Source: a virus. From it: a stretch of DNA of 60,708 nt. Below the pieces are notes generated by a model. The model saw nothing but the letters and a program-made list of their open reading frames with translations. It did no database searches and was not told the DNA's origin. This document shows positions 41,568-49,980 of this stretch, in pieces (the first letter of the stretch is position 1; each line of letters opens with the position of its first letter). A program made the position numbers and the translations under genes. Location: positions 1 through 60,708 of IMG/VR virus record IMGVR_UViG_3300042465_002807. One strand, 5' to 3'.

Positions 41568-42005
41568 ATGGACGAATTGAATACTGCCCTTAAAATTGTG
41601 TTGGCTAATACATATGCAATGTATTTTAAGGCACATGGCTTTCACTGGAATGTAGAAGGCAAAGACTTCTCCCAGATGCATGATTTCTTTTCTGGTATCT
41701 ACGAAGAACTATTTGCTGCTATAGATACCATCGCAGAACAGATCAGGGCATTAGATGAATATGCTCCATATAATATGACCGAGTTGGCTTCTATTACTAC
41801 AATCAAAGAATCTAATATCTATGGTGTAGATGTTTCTGGTATGCTGGCTGACCTTAATGACGCTAATGCTTCTGTTATCGAAGCATTGAATTCGGCTCAT
41901 AAATTAGCAGACGCGGAAAATAATAGAGGTCTATTAAATCTAATCGAAGAACGTTTAGATGTTCATGCCAAGCACGGTTGGATGATCCGTGCATCCTCTA
42001 AGTGA
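41568..42005 (+). CDS. Dps-family ferritin-like protein
   Basis: DNA-protecting, iron-oxidising 12-mer family. 145 aa, four-helix bundle. Ferroxidase residues His26 and His38 (GFHW and QMHDFF), Asp53 and Glu57 (AAIDTIAE) keep exactly the 12-15-4 spacing of classical Dps, so iron and peroxide chemistry is likely retained. No lysine-rich DNA-binding tail is present. It lies between two probable internal head protein genes in the late block, under the late promoter at 39219, so it may be packaged or may protect DNA late in infection. Confidence 0.88.
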   Translation: MDELNTALKIVLANTYAMYFKAHGFHWNVEGKDFSQMHDFFSGIYEELFAAIDTIAEQIRALDEYAPYNMTELASITTIKESNIYGVDVSGMLADLNDANASVIEALNSAHKLADAENNRGLLNLIEERLDVHAKHGWMIRASSK

Positions 42006-42011
42006 TAAATA
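42004..42011 (+). promoter_or_regulatory. Near-consensus late promoter GATAAATA
   Basis: One mismatch to TATAAATA, overlapping the Dps stop and 21 bases before the 533 aa gene's ATG. Confidence 0.5.
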
Positions 42012-42031
42012 TAGAGGATAAGGAGATACTA

Positions 42032-43633
42032 ATGTCACTCGAACAAACAATTAAAGACACTGTGATGGCAGAGTCCGTAGATTTGGATATGCGTTTGCAG
42101 CAACTAGTCCGCGCTGGACTAATGCCATCGAATACTATTCCTCTGTTGCGCAAAGCCATCACCAAGATACAAGGTGGTTATCCACTTCAAGGCGCCGAGC
42201 GCGATGTCATGGCAAACTTCTTAAATTCCATGATGTTCATCGTTCTGGGTGATGATGCTATCTTTAATAAGGCTAGAGTTGGCGCCAAATCTTATGCGAC
42301 CGAAGCTAAAGAAAAGCAAGAGTATGACTACGAAGGTGACATGGCAATGTCACAACTAAAGTCTATCATTGCTAACTCACAACGTATGCATGACTCGATG
42401 AGTGAAGATACCAATCTTCCTGAGTGGGTTCAATCAAAGATTACCTTAGCAGAAGATTATATCTCAACCGCCGCCAACTATCTTCAAAGTGAGATGAACG
42501 AAGAAAACGATATGTGGCGTGGCGGTACAAGGGCTAGGGGTTGGAGTAAAACTAAAGAAACTTCAAATCGCAAAGATGTTGGTCGATATACATCTTCCAG
42601 AAGAGATCATCCAAACGATCAAGCTGGTGGAAAACTTGCTGCCGCTGCGCTACGTAGAGAAAAAATGAAGGAAGAATCTGAAACAATTGATGAATTGTCA
42701 AAGAAAACTCTTGGTTCTTATATTGGCTCCGCTAGTGCAGATAAAAGTTTTGCGGCGCACGATGTCGGAGCTATCAATCAAATAGCACAAACCACAGGCA
42801 CAACAGCTAGAGATCGTGAAGAAAGAGAGCAATTAAATAAAAGGCATGCAAAACGTTCGAGTGGTATTGGTCGTGCTGTTAATAAACTGACTAAAGAAGA
42901 TGTCGAACTTGAAGAGAAGCGTGGTCTATGGGATAACATTCATGCCAAGCGCAAGAGAATTAAAGCTGGTTCGGGTGAGCGTATGCGTAAGCCGGGTTCA
43001 GAAGGTGCACCTAGTGCCGCAGACCTGAAGAACTCTCGCACTGAGGAAGTCGAACAGGTTACCGAAGCAACATATTTTGTTCACACGGCTAATAAGGCGC
43101 ATCATGTTAACAAAAAAATTCCCACTGGGAAAAAAGATGCGATGGGCCAGGCATTGATGACATCAAAGGTTGTTAAATCGTTTCCTTACGGAGACACTCA
43201 ATCAAAACAAACATCTCCTGACCAGCACAAGGCTGCACACGCTCATGCGAAAAAACTGAATGCTGGTATGAAAGAAGAAGTTGAAACAATTGATGAACTT
43301 TCAAAAGGTAAACTTCAATCTTATATGGATAAGGCAAAGACTAAACCAGGTGAAGTCGTTGCAAATGTTAATGACTCGGGTAGTATGAAAAAGTATGGAA
43401 ATCGTCTAAATGGCCGCATTCGTGCTGGTCGTAAACTTCTTGCAAAAGAATCTCGCCGCACAGAAGCACTTGCCGATATCGCAGCCGTTGCACAGATGAA
43501 CGAATCATATAAGACCACATTTGATGCTGCACTCACACAATATGGCATCAAGTCTCCCTCGGAACTTGATGAAGAAAAACGTAAAGAATTTTTTAACTTT
43601 GTAGATCAAGAATATAAAAAGGGAGACAATTAA
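42032..43633 (+). CDS. Modular late protein with two LDELS-type modules, probable internal head protein
   Basis: 533 aa from ATG 42032 (AAGGAGA upstream). An N-terminal conserved region includes LPEWVQSKITLAEDYIS (129-145), a segment I recall widely in phage head-region proteins. Two modules start IDELS at 219 and 420 and carry SYIGSA or SYMDKA; the first ends in SSGIGRAVNKL, like the module in the 5800 protein. A GLWDNIHAKRKRIKAGSG block (298-315), also widespread in phages, lies between them. The C-terminus reads LTQYGIKSPSELDEEKRKEF. Very basic overall. Function unknown; late expression and motifs suggest a DNA-associated internal protein. Confidence 0.55.
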   Translation: MSLEQTIKDTVMAESVDLDMRLQQLVRAGLMPSNTIPLLRKAITKIQGGYPLQGAERDVMANFLNSMMFIVLGDDAIFNKARVGAKSYATEAKEKQEYDYEGDMAMSQLKSIIANSQRMHDSMSEDTNLPEWVQSKITLAEDYISTAANYLQSEMNEENDMWRGGTRARGWSKTKETSNRKDVGRYTSSRRDHPNDQAGGKLAAAALRREKMKEESETIDELSKKTLGSYIGSASADKSFAAHDVGAINQIAQTTGTTARDREEREQLNKRHAKRSSGIGRAVNKLTKEDVELEEKRGLWDNIHAKRKRIKAGSGERMRKPGSEGAPSAADLKNSRTEEVEQVTEATYFVHTANKAHHVNKKIPTGKKDAMGQALMTSKVVKSFPYGDTQSKQTSPDQHKAAHAHAKKLNAGMKEEVETIDELSKGKLQSYMDKAKTKPGEVVANVNDSGSMKKYGNRLNGRIRAGRKLLAKESRRTEALADIAAVAQMNESYKTTFDAALTQYGIKSPSELDEEKRKEFFNFVDQEYKKGDN

Positions 43634-45228
43634 TGTCCGCATGGGGTAAATCAGATAATAAATCATCAGATGGTTCAGTAACTCTTACTGCACCTTCCAT
43701 CACTTTCGATGCTGCTACAGGTCACGCCGCTGGCGTATATACTTCAGCCGCACACCCATTCCAACTAGGCGACCCTGTTGTTTATAATAACGGCAGTGGT
43801 ACTTCGGTAGTTGGTCTGACTTCTGGCAGCACATATTATGTAACTAATGTTACCACTGATACTTTTAGTCTCGCAACAACAGAAGCCAGGGCACTTCACA
43901 ATAATCCAACTATCATCGCTTCGACCGATGGTATTGGTTCATCGCACACTTTCACAGTACCTCTTGCACTTGGTCGCGGAACTCTAACGGGCACCGACAC
44001 CGAATTCGAAACTGAACTTCTGGTCGGTGACATTGTTCGAGCATCGACAGTGAATGGTAATCAGGAAATGATTGCAATCGCAGTTGCTAGTGATACGCTT
44101 GCCACTGTAATTAATGCAAATCCGGGCACACCTCTAACTGCATTCGCCGATGACGAAGACTACAGAATCCACGAGAAACCAACTTCGGTTGCCTCTGTTG
44201 CAACGACAGACTTCGAATCGACACAAGTATTCGGTGTAAGAAGCACTGAAATCCATGGCGACCAACAAGGTGGTTATATTTCGGCAGTTTCTCTACAAAC
44301 TGCTGGTGTTGCGAAGTATGTTGAAGTTCCTGCTGTAACATTCTCTGGTGGTGGCGGCGCTGATGCGGAAGCAACTGCTGTTATCACTGCTGGTGCTGTA
44401 TCAACAATTACAGTAACAAATAATGGTGAAAGTTATGAAACTGCACCAACTGTAGCAGTTGAAACTCCAAGACTGACAATTCCGTCAACGATGTTCAACA
44501 CTAACGACACTATCACTTACAGTGCCAATCACTTACTCGTAACTGGTGATGCAGTTAATTTCATCATCGGTACTGGCGATCGTCCGCACTTTGATGCTGT
44601 AACTGTTAATGCTGACACTGGTGCTTTCAATCTTTCGACCGAAGAAGTTACTTCTGCGGCGCATCCTTTCATCACTGGCGATTACGTTCGTTATAGCACT
44701 GCTGGAACTCCACCAACAGGTCTAACATCGGGTAACTATTACTTCATCGTTAAGACTGGTGCTAATACGTTCAAGTTGGCAGCATCATACGCCGATGCTG
44801 TTGCAACCTCGCCAGTTATTATTGGTCTGAGTGGAAGTCCTGCTGGAACAAGTCATACTTTCACCGCTCACTTGACTAATGATAAACCATTCTACATCAT
44901 TAAGACAGGTGATACTACATTCAAGTTGGCACGTACCGCTGCTCTAGCAACTGCTGGTACTGCGGTTGACATTACATATGCTGGAACCGACGGTTCGGAC
45001 AGAAAAATGTTCCTTACAACTGGCGCACCAGTCTTCAAGGCCGCACTCGGTGTAAACCAAGGTATTGACAACGCAGAATCTGGTGCAGTTGCTCACACTG
45101 GTTGGGTTCGTCGTAAGGTTCTGACAGGTGCTCACGCTGGTCGTATCCAGTATGAAGTTCTGGTTGCAATGTCTAAGAACGGCATCTCAAGTGATGCTGG
45201 TGATGACATTCAATTCCCAGAGGATTAA
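43633..45228 (+). CDS. Repeat-containing virion structural protein
   Basis: 531 aa, beta-rich. A repeated unit runs HPFQLGDPVVYNNG...GLTSGSTYYVTNV...TFSLAT (residues about 37-80) and again HPFITGDYVRYSTAG...GLTSGNYYFIVKT...TFKLAA (about 346-385); partial copies appear at NHLLVTGDAVNF and PFYIIKTGDTTFKLA. This is a tandem beta-unit typical of fibre or baseplate-peripheral proteins. A GGGGADAEATA linker near residue 240 resembles Gly-rich hinges of tail proteins. It shares the previous gene's stop (TAATG). Confidence 0.65.
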   Translation: MSAWGKSDNKSSDGSVTLTAPSITFDAATGHAAGVYTSAAHPFQLGDPVVYNNGSGTSVVGLTSGSTYYVTNVTTDTFSLATTEARALHNNPTIIASTDGIGSSHTFTVPLALGRGTLTGTDTEFETELLVGDIVRASTVNGNQEMIAIAVASDTLATVINANPGTPLTAFADDEDYRIHEKPTSVASVATTDFESTQVFGVRSTEIHGDQQGGYISAVSLQTAGVAKYVEVPAVTFSGGGGADAEATAVITAGAVSTITVTNNGESYETAPTVAVETPRLTIPSTMFNTNDTITYSANHLLVTGDAVNFIIGTGDRPHFDAVTVNADTGAFNLSTEEVTSAAHPFITGDYVRYSTAGTPPTGLTSGNYYFIVKTGANTFKLAASYADAVATSPVIIGLSGSPAGTSHTFTAHLTNDKPFYIIKTGDTTFKLARTAALATAGTAVDITYAGTDGSDRKMFLTTGAPVFKAALGVNQGIDNAESGAVAHTGWVRRKVLTGAHAGRIQYEVLVAMSKNGISSDAGDDIQFPED

Positions 45229-45234
45229 TAACTA

Positions 45235-45687
45235 ATGGCAGATAGCAAAGTAACCGCCATGAATCCAGCGACATCGGTCTCACCGACCGATGTCCTGTAT
45301 CTCGTGAAACCAAATACAAGTCCATATGATCACAAGATTACTGTTGCCAATCTGTTTGGTGGTATTCCAGTTCCTGTAGTTCTGGAAGATAAACTAGTAT
45401 TGAGTGGCACTCCTCAGACCATGTCGTCTGCGGGTGCCATTTCGATAACATCAATTGTCACCAAGATTACTTCACCAGATAACAATGGCACACTGACAAT
45501 TGCAGATGGTGTCGATGGTCAGATTAAGACAATCATCATGGTATCGAATGCCGGTAATCACACGTTATCAATTACGTCCAATATCGGACATTCTAGTATT
45601 GCTTTTAATAGCGCAGGAGATACCGCTACTCTAATGTTCCAAGGAACAGTGTGGTATTTCGTTGGGGGAACGGCGACAGTATCATAA
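45235..45687 (+). CDS. Small virion structural protein
   Basis: 150 aa, beta-rich, with an N-terminal SPTDVLYLVKPNTSPYDHKITVANLF resembling tail-fibre or particle-surface proteins, and a C-terminal strand repeat ending in LMFQGTVWYFVGG, a typical phage carbohydrate-binding or trimer-tip motif. Follows the repeat protein closely. Function not known. Confidence 0.55.
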   Translation: MADSKVTAMNPATSVSPTDVLYLVKPNTSPYDHKITVANLFGGIPVPVVLEDKLVLSGTPQTMSSAGAISITSIVTKITSPDNNGTLTIADGVDGQIKTIIMVSNAGNHTLSITSNIGHSSIAFNSAGDTATLMFQGTVWYFVGGTATVS

Positions 45688-45688
45688 T

Positions 45689-46051
45689 ATGTTTGAACTT
45701 AATGATGATAATTTTTTGATCTTTGCTATTAAGAGTTATGACAATCGAGGTTGCCTCGGAATGTCAGACTTAGAAGAAGATTTAAAACGATTTAAATATA
45801 TCAAGCGATTATTTCGCCGATATGAAACAACAGATGTTTTAAGTGAAAGATTGATACTCAATCACTTAATAGTTTTATACAATGTTTTTGGTGAAAATAC
45901 TTCATTGATGCTTTTATATAAAGTAGAGAAGAAGTATTGGAGTTATCTAAAGACGTTTCTAGTCTATCTAAATAGAATGACCGCAGATGATATACCAGAT
46001 GTATCTTTAGATTTACGAGTTGCTACCGCGCTAAGGAAAATAGATGTCTAA
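45689..46051 (+). CDS. Conserved T4-like protein (DUF7207-like)
   Basis: 120 aa from ATG 45689; an upstream start at 45662 would overlap the structural gene and is less likely. The pattern FELNDDNFLIFAIKSYDN, FKYIKRLFRRYE and ILNHLIVLYNVFGEN is shared by a family found in nearly all T4-like phages; no function is established to my knowledge. Predicted all-helical. It overlaps the next gene by 8 bases, and the pair seems conserved. Confidence 0.65.
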   Translation: MFELNDDNFLIFAIKSYDNRGCLGMSDLEEDLKRFKYIKRLFRRYETTDVLSERLILNHLIVLYNVFGENTSLMLLYKVEKKYWSYLKTFLVYLNRMTADDIPDVSLDLRVATALRKIDV

Positions 46052-46580
46052 GTTAATCGATAATGCTATTACAATGCGCGTCCTATGGATGCTAACTACT
46101 CCGTTTGACAGAACGGATGCATATCGTCTGGGCATTATCGACAAGACCGGTAAAGAAATTAAACCAATTTCAAAACTTAATACAGATGTTGAGAGAGAAG
46201 CATACACTTATCTCCATCGGTTAGTTTTTAGATTGAAAAGAATTATTCATATGGTCCCAGTAGAAAGTAAAAACTTTCTTTCTTTTGCCGCAGCGGTTGC
46301 ATTGGTAAAAGAAGGCGTAGAATATGATGAAGATATATTAGAGGAACTATTCTTTATGGCACACCAAGAACCAGACGCTATCGCTCTAGCCGAAGAGTTG
46401 GAGAACAGAACACTATCATTCAGACAGTTTGTTGAAGAGATGGGTGTCGGTGGAGGTGCCGTTGCTGGTATTGGTATCAACAATCCAAATATTCCAAATC
46501 AAGCAGAACCAGGTGTCTCTAAGAAGGCGCAAGCAAATTATAAAAAGAAGAAGAAAATTATAAGAAGGAATGCACAATGA
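46044..46580 (+). CDS. Conserved T4-like hypothetical protein with internal SFRQFVEE motif
   Basis: 178 aa. Helical N-terminal part (LWMLTTPFDRTDAYRLGIID), then LSFRQFVEE (124-132), similar to the capsid-targeting-like tag seen at other protein ends here, followed by a flexible GVGGGAVAGIGINNPNIPN linker and a lysine-rich end. Not recognised beyond its presence in T4-like phages. Coupled to genes on both sides by short overlaps. Confidence 0.55.
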   Translation: MSKLIDNAITMRVLWMLTTPFDRTDAYRLGIIDKTGKEIKPISKLNTDVEREAYTYLHRLVFRLKRIIHMVPVESKNFLSFAAAVALVKEGVEYDEDILEELFFMAHQEPDAIALAEELENRTLSFRQFVEEMGVGGGAVAGIGINNPNIPNQAEPGVSKKAQANYKKKKKIIRRNAQ

Positions 46581-47029
46581 GTTTGTTAAATTTTTTCTCG
46601 GTGGGTAAAGAAATTGATACCCTCCAAGAACTAGAAATCGAGAAGGGTAAGATCCAACTTACTATCATGAAGATGGCTGCGGCCATTCTAGGCATCATTA
46701 TGATGTCGGTTGTTGTAACCATGATGATTGGCCTGTTTGTTCCAAATGAGACAATCGATAACAACGAAATCTTTAAGATTATTGGTCCTGCATTCTCGAC
46801 TATTGTTGGTGCTTTCGTCGGTGCATTTGCTACGATGATGGGCATGAAAGTTTCAGAACTTGATCCTAATGTCAAAGTTCAAGAGCTAGGTAAGACTGAT
46901 CATAAGGCACTAGCAGAAGCGCATGTTATCAATGCCCAAGCAGAATCAATTGAAGCTGACACAGAAATCAAACTGATGGCAGCAATTGACAAGTATAAAG
47001 ATTCAGACGAAGATCACGGACCATTCTAA
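46577..47029 (+). CDS. Two-span membrane protein, second holin candidate
   Basis: 150 aa. Two hydrophobic segments (MAAAILGIIMMSVVVTMMIGLFV and IIGPAFSTIVGAFVGAFATMM, the second with small-residue spacing) are separated by an acidic loop. A long soluble C-terminal helix follows. The gene ends at the endolysin ATG, a typical holin-endolysin arrangement, but the soluble tail is long for a holin. It might instead be an accessory membrane protein. Confidence 0.5.
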   Translation: MSLLNFFSVGKEIDTLQELEIEKGKIQLTIMKMAAAILGIIMMSVVVTMMIGLFVPNETIDNNEIFKIIGPAFSTIVGAFVGAFATMMGMKVSELDPNVKVQELGKTDHKALAEAHVINAQAESIEADTEIKLMAAIDKYKDSDEDHGPF

Positions 47030-48204
47030 TGACACAGCTAACAGAACATTTTACTCTCGCAGAAATGATTGTATCGCCAACCGCAAAGCGTCTTGGCATC
47101 CCTAACACACCAACAGCCGAGCATATTGAAAACATGCGCTACTGTTGTGAGAAAATTCTTGAGCCAGTAAGAGCGAAGTTTGGTCCAGTTACCATCAACT
47201 CTTCTTACCGTGCGCCACTTGTCAATAAGGCAGTTGGTGGTTCTGCTACTTCACAACACGTTAACGGACAAGCAATTGACTTCGAAGTTAAGGGTGTTGA
47301 CAACAAGACCGTTGCTGACTGGGTTGCAGACAATCTAGAATTTGACCAGGTCATCCTTGAGTTTTACTCAGCCGGTGATAAGAACTCTGGTTGGGTTCAC
47401 GCCTCAATCAAGAAGGCTGGTGGCAATCGCCGTCAACGTTTGATTGCTTCTAAGTCCAAAGCTGGTGGCACAAAGTATACACCTGTTGCTGACTTTGACC
47501 CTCGCACAACTAAGGAAGCTGGTGCACCTGTAGTTGAAGCAGCCGCGCAAGTTGCTAAAGCTGCCGTTCAGGCGACATCAACTGCTGGACTTGGACCAAT
47601 GCAATCACTACAAGCGAAGTGTGGTGTAACGGCTGATGGTAAATGGGGACCTGGTACATTCAAGGCTGCTAGAGATTACTTCAAGCTATCAACTGCACAA
47701 GCAGCCCACTTCTTTGGTCAATGCGCCCACGAATCCGGCGGCTTTAAGGTATTCCAAGAGAACCTGAACTACTCAGACAAGGGTCTAAACGGCATCTTCA
47801 AGAAGTATTTCCCAACAATCGCTTCGACTGCTGGGTATGCTCGTAAGCCTGAAAAGATTGCGAACAAGGTCTATGCCAATCGTATGGGTAACGGACCAGA
47901 GTCATCGGGTGATGGCTGGAAGTTCCGCGGTCGTGGTCCAATCCAGCTGACAGGTAAGTCGAACTACACACAGTTTGCTTCCGATGTTGGACGCCCAGAC
48001 GTTCTAACAAATCCAGATATCGTCGCAACTGAATTAGCATTTGAATCCGCACTGTGGTTCTTTAATAAGAACGGTCTGTTCGCAATTGCTGGCAAGGGCG
48101 TAAGCGATGCCGTGATTGGCCAGATTACGCGCCGCGTAAACGGTGGTACACACGGACTTGATGACCGTATTAAGAAAACAAAACAATTTGCAAACTGGGG
48201 ATAA
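47029..48204 (+). CDS. Two-domain endolysin (peptidase M15 + GH19-like)
   Basis: 391 aa. Residues 1-150: an M15-type D-Ala-D-Ala peptidase (SSYRAPLVN, SQHVNGQAIDFEV, and WVHAS with the zinc ligand His). A Thr/Ala-rich linker with a possible helical spacer lies near 165-185. Residues about 195-390: a chitinase-type (GH19) lysozyme-like domain with HFFGQCAHESGGF, where Glu is the likely acid, and GRGPIQLTGKSNY. It would cut both peptide stems and glycan strands. No signal peptide, so release needs a holin. Spanins lie about 8 kb upstream. Confidence 0.92.
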   Translation: MTQLTEHFTLAEMIVSPTAKRLGIPNTPTAEHIENMRYCCEKILEPVRAKFGPVTINSSYRAPLVNKAVGGSATSQHVNGQAIDFEVKGVDNKTVADWVADNLEFDQVILEFYSAGDKNSGWVHASIKKAGGNRRQRLIASKSKAGGTKYTPVADFDPRTTKEAGAPVVEAAAQVAKAAVQATSTAGLGPMQSLQAKCGVTADGKWGPGTFKAARDYFKLSTAQAAHFFGQCAHESGGFKVFQENLNYSDKGLNGIFKKYFPTIASTAGYARKPEKIANKVYANRMGNGPESSGDGWKFRGRGPIQLTGKSNYTQFASDVGRPDVLTNPDIVATELAFESALWFFNKNGLFAIAGKGVSDAVIGQITRRVNGGTHGLDDRIKKTKQFANWG

Positions 48205-48208
48205 AACC

Positions 48209-48433
48209 ATGGAAAAGATTAAAGCATTTATTCTAAAATATCTTCCGTTCCTTGACTTCAATAAGGACGGAAAGATTGATGCTGCCGATGCGGCAGAGGC
48301 AAAGGTAAGAGCCGAAGAAATAAAAACAGAGGCAGCCGATGTGGTTGTTGCTGTCAAGGAAGCAGTAAAGCAATCGAAAGATGTTGTCTCTGCCGCCAAG
48401 GGCAAGAAGCGCACTGGGCCAAAGAAGAAGTAA
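48209..48433 (+). CDS. Small protein with EF-hand-like loop
   Basis: 74 aa from ATG 48209. Hydrophobic N-terminal helix (IKAFILKYLPFL), then DFNKDGKIDAAD, a good match to a calcium-binding EF-hand loop (D-x-N-x-D-G-x-I-D-x-x-D), followed by an Ala/Val/Lys-rich helix and a lysine-rich end. No family known to me. It starts four bases after the endolysin stop and may assist at the membrane; that is a guess. Confidence 0.6.
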   Translation: MEKIKAFILKYLPFLDFNKDGKIDAADAAEAKVRAEEIKTEAADVVVAVKEAVKQSKDVVSAAKGKKRTGPKKK

Positions 48434-48898
48434 ATGGATTCTTTGGAAACAAAAGTCGCGGTAATCGAACATGACCTGAAACAAATTCAGGTTGTGTTCA
48501 GCCGTCTTGACTTGGCGATTGAAAAGATCGGCGATGTTTCCAACTGCATCAATAAAATGCTTGCGGTTCACGATACTAAACTTGAGGCGCAAGAAAATGT
48601 CAACGAAGATATCTACCAGAGTTTAGAGGTGCACCGCAACGAAACTAAGGCGAGTAATGCTGAGTTACATTCGCGTATCACCACGACCACTCGGGAACTT
48701 GAAGCAAAAATTCAAAACACCGAAGATAAACTTCTCAATGCTATCGGCGATCTTAAAAGGTCGGTAGAAAAAGAAGAAGAAAAACATAAAGAACGTATTG
48801 ACAAACTGGAAAAAACCAAGTATGTCATGATAGGTGGTGGCATAGTTATTGGTGCTATCATCACAAAAATTCTACCAATGGTGATGAAGTTCTTCTAA
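48434..48898 (+). CDS. Coiled-coil protein with C-terminal membrane anchor
   Basis: 154 aa. A long charged coiled coil (LETKVAVIEHDLKQIQ through KERIDKLEKT) ends in a single C-terminal membrane span (YVMIGGGIVIGAIITKILP). The topology resembles XhlA-type lysis accessory proteins, but no sequence match is claimed. It follows the EF-hand gene without a gap. Confidence 0.6.
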   Translation: MDSLETKVAVIEHDLKQIQVVFSRLDLAIEKIGDVSNCINKMLAVHDTKLEAQENVNEDIYQSLEVHRNETKASNAELHSRITTTTRELEAKIQNTEDKLLNAIGDLKRSVEKEEEKHKERIDKLEKTKYVMIGGGIVIGAIITKILPMVMKFF

Positions 48899-48903
48899 AA
48901 GGG

Positions 48904-48932
48904 TTGACTTGCACCAGCTAATGGTGTATAGT
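48904..48932 (+). promoter_or_regulatory. Sigma70-type promoter at primase start
   Basis: TTGACT (48904-48909), 17-base spacer, TATAGT (48927-48932). The primase ATG at 48940 lies 7 bases after the -10, where transcription should begin, and there is no Shine-Dalgarno sequence. Confidence 0.78.
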
Positions 48933-48939
48933 GAAATCT

Positions 48940-49980
48940 ATGAGCGCATATATTGATATTCAGTTTCTCCATGCCATTTCGTATCGTCTGGAGAACTTCA
49001 AGAAAAAATCTAATGATCTTTGGAACTGCAGGTGTCCCATCTGCGGTGACTCCTCGCGTAACAAGAGAAAAGCCAGAGGTTATTTCTTCTTGGGTAAGAA
49101 CGACTTGAACTACAAGTGCCATAACTGCGGCGTATCTATGGGGTTCGGCAACTTTCTCAAACAGTTTGATGACAATCAATATAAACAGTATGTGATTCAA
49201 CGTTACGCCGATACAGCTAAAGTTGGACCTGCAAAGTCACACAAGAAAATTCAAGACGTTCTAGATTTTTCGCCGCCCGTATTCACTAAGAAGCCAGACC
49301 CTAAACTCATCGACCAGATTATGGATCGACTTGACACACTACCAGACGACCATGAGGTAATTCAATATGTTACTGACCGCAAAATCCCTCGCGATGCTTT
49401 TAGTCGGTTGTATTTCATACCTAATGTTAAAGACATCATACAACTTAATTCCAAATACAAAGACTCCATCATCACAACCGAACCGCGGCTTGCGATTCCT
49501 TTTTTTGATGGCTCTGGTAAACTCTTGGTTGTTAGCCTTCGCGGAATCAGAGGCGAGTCGTTACGTTATATTAATGTTAAGGTAGATGAAGATGCGCCTT
49601 CTATTTTTGGTTTGGATCAGGTCGATACTAGCAAAGAAATACTTGTCGTCGAAGGGCCGCTTGACTCCCTTTTTCTGGATAATTCTATTGCTTGTGCTGG
49701 AACATCATTCGGAAAAATCGATCAACTCCCAATCGAAAAAGAAAACTTAACAATTATTTTCGATAATCAACCAAAAAATCGAGACGTTGGTAAGTTGATG
49801 AATAAGTATATAGAGATGGGATATAAGATGGTCATTTGGCCAGACAGTGTTCCCGGTAAAGATATTAATGAAATGATTGAAAACGGATTGACATCCTCTG
49901 AGATTCAGTCCATTATAAATGATAATACTTTTAAAGGACTGGCAGCAAAGGCGAGATACGCCATGTGGAGGAAGATATGA
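48940..49980 (+). CDS. 61: DNA primase gp61
   Basis: Makes RNA primers for lagging-strand synthesis with helicase gp41. 346 aa from ATG 48940 (T4 gp61 342 aa). N-terminal zinc-binding domain with CRCPICGD near residue 31 and CHNCG near 62; Toprim core with VVEGPLDSLFL near 230 and IIFDNQ near 267. A GTG at 48931 falls inside the promoter -10 region, so ATG 48940 is preferred. It has moved away from gene 41, which is 14 kb upstream. Confidence 0.94.
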   Translation: MSAYIDIQFLHAISYRLENFKKKSNDLWNCRCPICGDSSRNKRKARGYFFLGKNDLNYKCHNCGVSMGFGNFLKQFDDNQYKQYVIQRYADTAKVGPAKSHKKIQDVLDFSPPVFTKKPDPKLIDQIMDRLDTLPDDHEVIQYVTDRKIPRDAFSRLYFIPNVKDIIQLNSKYKDSIITTEPRLAIPFFDGSGKLLVVSLRGIRGESLRYINVKVDEDAPSIFGLDQVDTSKEILVVEGPLDSLFLDNSIACAGTSFGKIDQLPIEKENLTIIFDNQPKNRDVGKLMNKYIEMGYKMVIWPDSVPGKDINEMIENGLTSSEIQSIINDNTFKGLAAKARYAMWRKI

